From: Candidatus Melainabacteria bacterium
GTDB lineage: Bacteria; Cyanobacteriota; Vampirovibrionia; Gastranaerophilales; Gastranaerophilaceae
DNA: 49,656 nucleotides
Assembly (NCBI GenBank): GCA_003258735.1
Contig: QHME01000016.1
Location: 1 to 49,656 of the forward strand
Direction of reading: 5' to 3'
How positions within the stretch are numbered: position 1 is the stretch's first letter; every line of letters begins with the position of its first letter. Below the pieces are notes generated by a model that was given only the letters and a program-made list of their open reading frames with translations, searched no databases and had not been told where the DNA came from. Positions 42,368-49,656 of the stretch are shown here, piece after piece. Position numbers and translations under genes: made by a program.

Positions 42368-43222
42368 ATGAAAGTTCTATTTTGTACAGATGGGTCAAAA
42401 ATAAGTTTTTCAGCGATTAGAAATTTTTCAAAATGGATGAGAGATATTACGGTAGATATTTTTTGTGCGGTGGATTGGACTTTTTTGCCTGATTCTGTTT
42501 CTGTTGAAGATAGTGAATTCGCTAATCAATGTTCAAACTCTGCTAATACAATTTTGGATTACTCTCAACGAATGTTGGAAGAATATGGTATCAGTGTTGG
42601 TCAAAAAATCAAGATTTGCGGTTCAACTGTTGATTCAATTTTGGAAATTTGTGATAGAGATATGTATGATTGTATAGTCTTGGGTTCACATGGCAAAAAA
42701 GGTATAGAAAAATGGCTAGGTTCTGTATCACAAGAAATTGCGGCTGTAGCAAAGATTCCTGTTTATATTTCAAAAGATAAACAGGATAATAGTAAAGTTT
42801 TGTTTACGGTTGACTCTTCTGATATAAGCGAAGATATTGTTGCCAAAAGTTTTGATATGTTTGATTTTTCGGATAAACAAGTTTATTTGGCGACAGTTTA
42901 CGAAATCCCTGATTACTTATTTTTAGAAGGTAATCTTGATTCAAATTGGATGTTAGAGGTTGGCAAAAAACAAGAAATTGCAGCAATGCTCTTGTTAAAT
43001 AAATTTGAAAAAATGTTTGAAGACAAAGGTATAAAAGTCTTTCATAAAGAGATTTTAAACGGAGTTCCGGCAAAAGAACTTATCGACTATATCTCAAAAG
43101 AGGAAATTGACCTTACCGTTTGCGGTATCCGAGACAGAAAATATTTTGCAAGATTTTTGCTAAATTCTGTAAGTAAACGAATTTTAGAACACGCCAAATC
43201 TGATGTTTTAATTATCAGATAG
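42368..43222 (+). CDS. Tandem universal stress protein (two UspA domains)
   Basis: 284 residues. Domain 1 (~1-140) has VLFCTDGS and the ATP-loop IVLGSHGKKGIEKWLGSVSQEI, close to the G-x2-G-x9-G-S/T pattern. Domain 2 (~145-284) keeps the fold (VLFTVDSSDISEDI) but its loop reads CGIRDRKYFARFLLNSVSKRI, without the glycines, so only domain 1 should bind ATP. Such proteins accumulate under stress; the role here is unknown. AAGGAGGG precedes the ATG. Its final 15 bases overlap the convergent LD-carboxypeptidase gene. Confidence 0.87.
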   Translation: MKVLFCTDGSKISFSAIRNFSKWMRDITVDIFCAVDWTFLPDSVSVEDSEFANQCSNSANTILDYSQRMLEEYGISVGQKIKICGSTVDSILEICDRDMYDCIVLGSHGKKGIEKWLGSVSQEIAAVAKIPVYISKDKQDNSKVLFTVDSSDISEDIVAKSFDMFDFSDKQVYLATVYEIPDYLFLEGNLDSNWMLEVGKKQEIAAMLLLNKFEKMFEDKGIKVFHKEILNGVPAKELIDYISKEEIDLTVCGIRDRKYFARFLLNSVSKRILEHAKSDVLIIR

Positions 43223-44113
43223 ATAAGGTGAAATTTTTATTCTGTCATCTTCTATTTTAGCCATAGCACCATAAGGTATTGTTGCCTTTGTGTCGCTATG
43301 GCTGATTGGATATCCGCCATAAATCGGTATATTATATTCATTTGCGATTGAATAAATTAAATCATCAAAATATTTTTCATTGTCTAAGTCTAAAAAATCG
43401 CCAAGGATGATTCCTTTGATGTGTTTTTTTAATTTTTCAATGTTTAATAATTGAGTAAAATATCTGTCTATTTTATAGGCAGGTTCGTTTAAATCTTCAG
43501 CAAACAGTACAAAATCTTCATCCGGTATAAAATCAATACCGCAAAGAGATGTAAGAGTTGAAAGATTTCCGCCGATTAGTAATCCTTTTGCATTGCCTGA
43601 TTTATAAATTTTGGGATTGGTAGGTTTTATTTCCGAGATATTTTGGGTTAAAGTTTGGAAAAATTTGTTTTCTGTAAATGTGTTTGTTTTTTTAGATGAA
43701 AAATCACTTTGCGCCATTGGTGCTGAAAAGGTAATAAGTCCTGTTTTTTTGAAAATCATTGCACTTAGTGCTGTGATATCAGAGTATCCGCAAAATATTT
43801 TAGGGTTATTTTTGATTAAGTTGTAATCAAGTTTATTTATCAATCTTATTGTACCATAGCCCCCACGAGCACAAACTATCGCATTGATATTTTTATCCTT
43901 AAATGCGTTTTCAAGGTCATTCAGTCGTTCAGAATCTTCTCCTGCCAAATAGTTCTTTTGTTTTGTAATATTAGAACCTAATTTGACATTAAATCCTTTA
44001 TTTTCAAAATATTGCTTAGCTTTTGATATCTTGGGTTCGTCAACTTCACCTGCTGGTGCGATTATACAAATTGTGTCACCTTGGTTTAATTTTTTTGGTT
44101 TAATTAAGTTCAT
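43208..44113 (-). CDS. LD-carboxypeptidase (peptidase S66 family)
   Basis: 301 residues. The catalytic Ser-Glu-His set is visible: S111 (CGYSDITAL), E206 (LFAEDLNEPAY) and H272 (PISHSDTKATIPYG). RGGYGTIRLI is also conserved. The enzyme cleaves the terminal D-Ala from tetrapeptide stems during peptidoglycan recycling; there is no signal peptide, in agreement with a cytoplasmic site. AGGGTG lies five bases before the ATG. It is divergent from dnaX. Confidence 0.92.
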   Translation of the reverse strand: MNLIKPKKLNQGDTICIIAPAGEVDEPKISKAKQYFENKGFNVKLGSNITKQKNYLAGEDSERLNDLENAFKDKNINAIVCARGGYGTIRLINKLDYNLIKNNPKIFCGYSDITALSAMIFKKTGLITFSAPMAQSDFSSKKTNTFTENKFFQTLTQNISEIKPTNPKIYKSGNAKGLLIGGNLSTLTSLCGIDFIPDEDFVLFAEDLNEPAYKIDRYFTQLLNIEKLKKHIKGIILGDFLDLDNEKYFDDLIYSIANEYNIPIYGGYPISHSDTKATIPYGAMAKIEDDRIKISPYLSDN

Positions 44114-44138
44114 AAATCACCCTATTTTATCTCTTCTT

Positions 44139-44157
44139 TGTTATAATTACTTTATCA
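44139..44157 (+). promoter_or_regulatory. Near-leaderless promoter of dnaX
   Basis: Extended -10 TGT-TATAAT (44139-44147), then nine bases to the ATG at 44157. The transcript would have about a 2-3-base leader and no Shine-Dalgarno sequence. Confidence 0.6.
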
Positions 44158-46022
44158 TGAATAAAAATTATATACCTTTGTACAGAAAGTACAGACCGCA
44201 AACTATAGAGCAGATTGTAGGGCAAGAGCATATTAAAAAAGCTTTAGCCAACGCTATTCAAATGGATAGAATTTCTCATGCTTACCTTTTTACCGGACCT
44301 CGAGGTACAGGTAAAACTTCTACTGCCAGAATTTTTGCAAAGTCGTTGAATTGTGAAAAAGGACCGACAATTTCACCTTGTAATGAGTGCGAAAATTGCA
44401 AAAATATCACAAATTCTATTCCTATTGACGTTATAGAAATCGACGCGGCAAGTAATCGTTCTGTTAATGATGCGGATGAAATTATTCAAAAAGTTGCGTT
44501 AGCTCCTGTGCAAAGTCGTTATAAAATTTATATAATAGACGAAGTTCATATGTTGACCAATCAGGCTTTTAATGCCTTATTGAAAACATTGGAAGAACCT
44601 CCGAAAAATGTTATTTTTATCTTGGCAACAACAGAAGTTCACAAAGTTTTGGATACAATCAAGAGTCGTTGTCAAAGATTTGATTTTAAACGTATTACAA
44701 CTGATGATATAGCTAAACATTTAAGATATATTTCCGATAAGGAAGGGATAAATATCACTGACGAAGCTCTTTCTTATATTGCGCAAAATTCAGCAGGTGG
44801 TATGAGAGATAGTATTGCGCTTTTAGATCAATTAAGTGTTTTGAATTCCGCTGATACAGCTATCTCTGTGGATGATATAAATAATTTACTTGGCAGATTG
44901 TCATTTAATTCGTTGTCTAATTTATTTGGTGCAATCGTTGATTCTGACCAAAACAAAGCTTTGGATGTTTTGAATGAAATTTATAATCAAGGAAATGAAC
45001 CTGTTCAAATTTTATCTAATATGCTTGAATATTTTAGAAATGCTTTAATCTTAAAATCTGTTGGAGATAATGTTTCAAATTCTGTTGTTCAGTTAAATGC
45101 CGAGCAAGTTAAATCTTTATCTGCGAAATTGCAAAATGTAGAAATACATCAACTTGTTTCGCTGATAGATAAGTGTGCATCATATATCAAAGAATTGAAA
45201 TTGACTGCAAATCCAAAGTTATGGCTTGATGTTTCAATTTTAGATATGGCAAATTTGACAGAAAATACAAAATTGGAAGATTTGCAAAAACGTATATCAA
45301 TGCTTGAATCCGGTGGTGGTTCTCGTGTGGTAAATTCTTCTCCATACAATACCCCTCCATCTCCTGTTAAAAAAGCGGAAGTTATGCGTCCATCTATTAA
45401 ACCAATAGAGCAAAATTCTGAGTCTATTCACCCTCAAAAAGAAGTATCACAGCCACAAAAGGTTGCACATACTGAGGATGAAGTTTTATCTGAACCTGTA
45501 CCTATGTCAAAATCTGCACCTTCTGATTCTTTAAAGGGTTTGTGGGCAAAATTACTTGAAAATATTTCAAGTTTCCCTTCTCGTGCAATTTTGAAACAAC
45601 AGGCTATTCCTGTAAAAATTACATCGGATGAAGTTATTATTTCAATAAAAAACCAAAGTTGGTTAAAACAATTTGGTCCGGAAGGCTCAAAACATGGCTT
45701 TATTGTAGATGCATCAAATGCTGTGTTTGGTAAAACTGTTTCAAAAGTTATTGTCCGAGCTCCGGAATCAGGTGATGAGGCAATCCGAAAAGAACAACAA
45801 GGTAGTACATCTGCAGATGATGACAAGCCTGCCCCTGCACAAACTCCTGTAAAAAAGTTTGTGCCAAAACCTCAACCCAAAAACGAGGAAATCCAAGAGG
45901 CGGTTGATACCTTAAATGTTCAGCAAGCTGCTCCATCGAAAAAGAAACATGCAACAGATTCTTATCACTCAGATGGAGTGAATATGGTTATGGATTTGTT
46001 TGAAGGTAAATTTATTGAGTAA
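44157..46022 (+). CDS. dnaX: DNA polymerase III subunit gamma/tau
   Basis: 621 residues from ATG 44157 (MNKNYIPLYRKYRPQT, the usual start). Walker A GPRGTGKT (47-54), zinc Cys residues C66, C75, C78 and C81, Walker B IIDEVHML, sensor LATTEVHKVL and SRC finger IKSRCQRFDF are present. Domain III follows, then a Pro/Ser-rich linker (~385-460) and a C-terminal tau-like domain. It is the clamp-loader ATPase. An upstream in-frame ATG at 43983 would add 58 unrelated residues. No slippery A7-type frameshift signal was noticed. Confidence 0.95.
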   Translation: MNKNYIPLYRKYRPQTIEQIVGQEHIKKALANAIQMDRISHAYLFTGPRGTGKTSTARIFAKSLNCEKGPTISPCNECENCKNITNSIPIDVIEIDAASNRSVNDADEIIQKVALAPVQSRYKIYIIDEVHMLTNQAFNALLKTLEEPPKNVIFILATTEVHKVLDTIKSRCQRFDFKRITTDDIAKHLRYISDKEGINITDEALSYIAQNSAGGMRDSIALLDQLSVLNSADTAISVDDINNLLGRLSFNSLSNLFGAIVDSDQNKALDVLNEIYNQGNEPVQILSNMLEYFRNALILKSVGDNVSNSVVQLNAEQVKSLSAKLQNVEIHQLVSLIDKCASYIKELKLTANPKLWLDVSILDMANLTENTKLEDLQKRISMLESGGGSRVVNSSPYNTPPSPVKKAEVMRPSIKPIEQNSESIHPQKEVSQPQKVAHTEDEVLSEPVPMSKSAPSDSLKGLWAKLLENISSFPSRAILKQQAIPVKITSDEVIISIKNQSWLKQFGPEGSKHGFIVDASNAVFGKTVSKVIVRAPESGDEAIRKEQQGSTSADDDKPAPAQTPVKKFVPKPQPKNEEIQEAVDTLNVQQAAPSKKKHATDSYHSDGVNMVMDLFEGKFIE

Positions 46023-46048
46023 TTTTTATTAAAATATTTTCTAAATAG

Positions 46049-46078
46049 AAAACCCTGAGCGAAGAACTCAGGGTTTTT
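46049..46078. terminator. Bidirectional terminator between dnaX and typA
   Basis: AAAACCCTGAG - CGAAGAA - CTCAGGGTTTT plus a T, an 11-bp stem with A and T flanks, between convergent genes. Confidence 0.88.
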
Positions 46079-46096
46079 CATATTTATTTAGTGTTA

Positions 46097-47893
46097 TTAG
46101 TTATAGATTTTTCTTGTTAAGTCTGCTTTACGCAATCTAAAGTTTTCAGGAGTAATTTCAAGCAACTCATCGTCTCCCAAGTATTCAAGAGCTTCTTCAA
46201 GAGATAAAATTTTAGGGGCTTGAAGTGTTACCATAACATCAGCTGTTGAACTTCTCATGTTTGTAAGCTTTTTAGTTTTGCAGATGTTTACTTGGATGTC
46301 TTGTGGTCTGTTGCATTCTCCGATAATCATTCCTCTATATACTTTAGTTTTTGGAGTGATAAAGAATACACCTCTATCTTCAAATTGAGCTAAAGCGTAA
46401 GGAATTGCTTCCCCTTGTTCAAATGCGATAATTGACCCACTTCTTTGACGAGGAATATCGCCTGCATAAGGTCTGTAGTGAAGGAATGTGTGGTACATAA
46501 TACCTTCACCTCTTGTCATTCTGATAAATTCACTTCTGAAACCGATAAGTCCTCTTGCAGGAATGTGGAATGTAAGATTAGTTCTTCCTTTTGAAGTTTG
46601 CATATCCTTCATTTCAGCTTTTCTTGCTGATAATCTTTCAATTGCGCTACCGGCATATTCTTCAGGAACATCAATAATTAAGTTTTCATAAGGTTCGCAA
46701 TGTTCTCCGTTGATAGTTTTATAGATTACTTCAGGTTTTGATACCGCAAATTCGTAACCTTCACGTCTCATTGTTTCTATAAGAATACTCAAATGAAGTT
46801 CGCCACGACCTGAAACCTTAAAGCAGTCTGTAGAATCAGTGTCTTCAACTCTTAAACTTACGTTCTTTTCAAGTTCGCTGTATAAACGTTTTCTGATTTG
46901 TCTTGATGTTACAAATTTACCCTCAGTACCTGCAAATGGGCTGTCATTTACTGAGAAATTCATTTGTAATGTAGGTTCGTCAACTTTTATAAGCGGAAGT
47001 GCTTTTGGATTGACAGGGTCACAGATTGTTTCTCCGATTTGAATATCTGCAAAACCGGCAATACCAACAATATCACCTGCGGATGCACTTTCAATTTCAA
47101 CTCTGCCTAAGTCTTTAAATCCGAAAAGCTTAACCACTTTTCCTCTTTCTTGACTGCCATCAGCGTGAATTACACAAACTTGGTCTTGTGAATTGATTTT
47201 ACCATGTGCAATTCTACCGATTACGATTCTTCCAACATATTCATTGTAGTCAAGTGTTGTCGCTCTGAATTGGAACGGTTCGTTTTCATCCCCCTCAGGT
47301 GCTTTAATATTTTCGATAATGCTATCTAATAGAGGTACCATATCTTTTCTTTCATCTTCAAGGTCTTTGATTGCAAAACCGTTTAAACTGCTGGCAAAAA
47401 TGAAAGGAAAGTCAATTAAATCTTCCCTGTCTGTTAATTCTGTAAATAAATCAAAAACTTTGTCCAATGCAGTTAGTGGTTCGGCTGCAGGTTTATCAAT
47501 TTTGTTAATTACAACAATAATTTTTAAACCAAGTTCAAGAGCTTTAGATAATACAAATCTCGTTTGTGGCATTGGACCTTCTGCAGCATCAACAATTAAT
47601 AACGCACCATCAACCATGCCTAAAACACGTTCAACTTCACCACCAAAGTCCGCGTGGCCAGGAGTATCTACTACGTTGATTTTTGTACCCTTATAATCAA
47701 TTGAAATGTTTTTAGAAAGAATCGTGATTCCACGTTCTCTTTCCAAATCGTTACTGTCTAATACACGTTCTTCTACGTGTTGATTTTCACGAAAAACGCC
47801 GGCTTGCTTTAGCAAACAGTCAACCAATGTAGTTTTACCGTGGTCAACGTGGGCAATAATCGCGATATTTCTTATATTTTCGTTACAAGTCAT
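46097..47893 (-). CDS. typA: Translational GTPase TypA/BipA
   Basis: 598 residues from ATG 47893, which has AGGGA four bases upstream; an in-frame ATG at 47911 lacks a site at the right distance. GTPase motifs: G1 AHVDHGKTT, RERGITI (switch I), DTPGHADFGGEV, NKIDKP and a G5 SSLNG-type. EF-G-like domains III and V and the BipA-specific C-terminus (GMIIGECNRPQDIQVNICK) follow. It assists ribosome assembly and stress responses. Monocistronic. Confidence 0.96.
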   Translation of the reverse strand: MTCNENIRNIAIIAHVDHGKTTLVDCLLKQAGVFRENQHVEERVLDSNDLERERGITILSKNISIDYKGTKINVVDTPGHADFGGEVERVLGMVDGALLIVDAAEGPMPQTRFVLSKALELGLKIIVVINKIDKPAAEPLTALDKVFDLFTELTDREDLIDFPFIFASSLNGFAIKDLEDERKDMVPLLDSIIENIKAPEGDENEPFQFRATTLDYNEYVGRIVIGRIAHGKINSQDQVCVIHADGSQERGKVVKLFGFKDLGRVEIESASAGDIVGIAGFADIQIGETICDPVNPKALPLIKVDEPTLQMNFSVNDSPFAGTEGKFVTSRQIRKRLYSELEKNVSLRVEDTDSTDCFKVSGRGELHLSILIETMRREGYEFAVSKPEVIYKTINGEHCEPYENLIIDVPEEYAGSAIERLSARKAEMKDMQTSKGRTNLTFHIPARGLIGFRSEFIRMTRGEGIMYHTFLHYRPYAGDIPRQRSGSIIAFEQGEAIPYALAQFEDRGVFFITPKTKVYRGMIIGECNRPQDIQVNICKTKKLTNMRSSTADVMVTLQAPKILSLEEALEYLGDDELLEITPENFRLRKADLTRKIYN

Positions 47894-48000
47894 ACATTCC
47901 CTACCATTCATATATTTATTTTAGTGTACTTTTTACACTTTTATAATAAATCAGAAAAATTATAATTTCAATATTATTTACATTATATTAATTTGTTCGC

Positions 48001-48699
48001 TTATTTAGTAATATCTTCCATTACGCTGTTAATAATTTTTAACAGTTTTTCGGATTTTAGTTCGTTTGCAATTTCTTTGGCTGTCTCAAGCTCATAAATT
48101 GCTTGATTTGGATTTGTTCTTTTTTCAGCTCTTGCAATTCTGATTTTTACATGACAAAGCAATCGTTGATAAGTTCCTAGCGGTTTCATTTTTCGAGTGA
48201 TTGACATAAATCTTTCTTGCGCTTTGTCATAATTTTTGCAAATTGTACTTAATGCTCTTTTTTCATCATACAAAAGTCGTAAACGCTTTTGTCCTTGAGG
48301 TTCTATTATTGAATATATTTTATTCAAATCTTCACATCTTGCCATAATATGGACAGGGTCATTGAATCTTTTCGCAATCGCAAGTCCGTTATATGCCAAC
48401 TGCTCTACTTGGGATGGTTTGTTGTGATTAAGTTTTATTAAAAAGCTGTAAATAACTCCTGCAAGTTTTCCGTTTCCTAAACTTACTAAAGTTTCCGCAA
48501 GTCTTTTGGAATTTTTATTCATGACTTCGCGTTGAGAACATTCTTCAAATCTATCACCAAGTCCTGCAAGCTGTGCGTAAAATGATTTTACGTCGACTTC
48601 TTCTTTCCTTTTAGAGATGGAAATTACTTTATTTTGAAAAATGTTAAAAGCCTTGTTAGGGTCATTCATTTCCTTTGGTGTGAATCTTAGTTTTATCAT
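48001..48699 (-). CDS. Helical (TPR-like) protein, function unknown
   Basis: 232 residues from ATG 48699 (AAGGAC 6 bases upstream); in-frame ATGs further up lack a site. All-helical, Lys/Arg-rich, with pairs of helices that look like degenerate TPR units (KLAGVIYSFLIKLNHNKPSQ, VEQLAYNGLAIAKRFNDP, AIYELETAKEIANELKSEK). Cytoplasmic by appearance. It begins 46 bases after the stop of the exporter gene upstream and may be co-transcribed. No family recognised. Confidence 0.65.
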   Translation of the reverse strand: MIKLRFTPKEMNDPNKAFNIFQNKVISISKRKEEVDVKSFYAQLAGLGDRFEECSQREVMNKNSKRLAETLVSLGNGKLAGVIYSFLIKLNHNKPSQVEQLAYNGLAIAKRFNDPVHIMARCEDLNKIYSIIEPQGQKRLRLLYDEKRALSTICKNYDKAQERFMSITRKMKPLGTYQRLLCHVKIRIARAEKRTNPNQAIYELETAKEIANELKSEKLLKIINSVMEDITK

Positions 48700-48745
48700 G
48701 TTTTTGTCCTTTTTTAGGATATAAAACATCTGAAAATATATTTTG

Positions 48746-49656
48746 CTATGATTTTTCTGGGGTGTATGCAATAGCAGAACAAATTAAACAAGTTAGACCA
48801 AAAGCTATACCAAAGCACATTGTCCAGTGGTATGAAGTTAAAAATGCTGTTTGATATTTTGTTCCTTCTTCTATTAAAAGGTTTCTAAAGCTGTCGAATA
48901 ATGTAATTGTAACAGCTACTCCTAAAATATTTCCGAGATTTCTTGAAAGGGATAGTATTCCACTAGCAATACCAAGTTCATCTTTGTTTACACATGTGAT
49001 GATTGCGTTATTTGAAGGTGATTGAAAACATCCGTTACCGATTCCCATTATTACTGATGCTAAAACTATTTCCCACATAGGTGTAGACGGATTAAATGTT
49101 GTAAATATCACAAGGGCTAAAATATAAATACATGGTCCTGCTATTGTCAAACCTCGACTTCCGTTTTTACCTGCATAACTTCCAGCAAAAGGTGCTACAG
49201 CAGATGATGCGATTGAATAAGGTAAAATTAGCAAACCTGTTAAAAATGCATTGTATTTTACGATTTCTTGCAAAAATAACGGTAATAGAATGCCATTTGT
49301 GAACATGCACATGTAAGATGTCATTACAGCAATATTTCCAAATGTAAATGTCTTGATTTTAAACATTTTAAAATTGATTAGCGGATAATTGATTTTGCTG
49401 TCTCTAAAGTAGAACAGACCGCCAAATATCAATGTCATGATACCTAGTGTTATTATTTTTAGAGATTTCCAACCCCACGTGTGTCCTTCTGAGATTGCAA
49501 GTAGTAGCGCAAATAGTGCGATTGAAAAATATATAAAACCTCTGTAATCAAATTTGAATTGTTTTTTCTTAGTGAATTTTGGGAGTAGTTTATAAGATAA
49601 ATAAGCTCCTATTAGGGCGATTGGAACTGATGGTAGAAATATCGCATGCCAGTCAA
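48746..49656 (-). CDS. DHA2-type major facilitator drug exporter, partial
   Basis: The open frame continues off the right edge, so only about 303 C-terminal residues are seen. They start in DWHAIFLPSVPIALIGAYLS, the region matching the conserved W-x-W-I-F-x-I-N-x-P loop of 14-helix EmrB/QacA exporters, and contain roughly eight to ten membrane segments (GILLPLFLQEI, GLLILPYSIAS, GASGILSLSRNLGNILGVAV-type motif C region). Function: proton-coupled efflux of unknown substrates. It ends with TAG at 48746. Confidence 0.87.
   Translation of the reverse strand, partial: DWHAIFLPSVPIALIGAYLSYKLLPKFTKKKQFKFDYRGFIYFSIALFALLLAISEGHTWGWKSLKIITLGIMTLIFGGLFYFRDSKINYPLINFKMFKIKTFTFGNIAVMTSYMCMFTNGILLPLFLQEIVKYNAFLTGLLILPYSIASSAVAPFAGSYAGKNGSRGLTIAGPCIYILALVIFTTFNPSTPMWEIVLASVIMGIGNGCFQSPSNNAIITCVNKDELGIASGILSLSRNLGNILGVAVTITLFDSFRNLLIEEGTKYQTAFLTSYHWTMCFGIAFGLTCLICSAIAYTPEKS

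Noticed and set aside
43983..44156. N-terminal extension of DnaX by 58 residues
   Set aside because: The added sequence is antisense to the LD-carboxypeptidase gene and unrelated to DnaX; the start at 44157 gives the standard N-terminus.
47319..47696. 125-residue plus-strand open frame inside typA
   Set aside because: Antisense shadow of a highly conserved GTPase; no initiation signals.

Overview
This is an AT-rich, gene-dense bacterial segment, most likely a gut-type member of the non-photosynthetic cyanobacterial sister lineage (Melainabacteria/Vampirovibrionia, Gastranaerophilales-like). That placement is an inference. It rests on an exported filamentous adhesin with a haemagglutinin-type (TPS) N-terminus, type IV pilin-like proteins with the FTLAEVLITLGIIGVVAAL leader, superoxide reductase plus ferritin, an acyl-CoA dehydratase activase-like protein, split transketolase and split glycine dehydrogenase subunits, and lipoproteins and tandem membrane proteins of no recognised family. 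The adhesin implies an outer membrane; superoxide reductase implies an anaerobe. I see no prophage, insertion sequence or CRISPR array.

Layout. 1-3.5 kb: 5' two thirds or less of a large adhesin gene (minus strand, runs off the left edge). 3.7-6.5 kb: flippase and RimO. 6.6-8.3 kb: U32 peptidase-family RNA hydroxylation protein. 8.4-12.7 kb (minus): transketolase C-half, FtsE, FtsX, a degenerate receiver/GGDEF protein and an isochorismatase-fold hydrolase, apparently one operon. 13-18 kb: a Pro/Ala/Gln-rich HEAT-like protein, two PlsC acyltransferases and a phosphohexomutase. 18-20.3 kb: ArgS, the remnant of a HEPN/MNT pair, and a large (Alu-domain-bearing) SRP RNA gene. 20.3-26.1 kb: a pilin, a small HTH-like protein divergent from it, superoxide reductase/ferritin, and a kinase/LuxR regulator/lipoprotein operon. 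26-28.6 kb: GIY-YIG, NadK, FtsZ. 28.6-32.9 kb: exported and membrane proteins of unknown function and tRNA-Leu(CAA). 32.9-36.8 kb: TagA-family glycosyltransferase, transketolase N-half and a 789-residue Cys-rich pseudopilin. 36.9-42.2 kb: YhcH-family protein, then a minus-strand operon sigma factor - gcvPB - activase - membrane protein - miaA. 42.4-49.7 kb: tandem Usp protein, LD-carboxypeptidase, DnaX, TypA, a helical protein of unknown function and a DHA2-type exporter that runs off the right edge.

The strongest cross-cutting observation is regulatory. At least eight genes (U32, the small HTH-like protein, the hybrid kinase, GIY-YIG, NadK, the 32.0-32.9 kb secreted protein, TagA-family, DnaX) have a sigma70 -10 box ending only 6-9 bases before the start codon and no Shine-Dalgarno site, so they should be transcribed as leaderless or nearly leaderless mRNAs. 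Other genes carry ordinary AGGAGG-like sites. Two initiation modes therefore appear to coexist. Other points of interest are the large SRP RNA, the deletion-fused HEPN/MNT scar, the tandem RP-DK-KYAA-ELL membrane proteins, the giant pseudopilin and the inactive signalling protein next to FtsEX.
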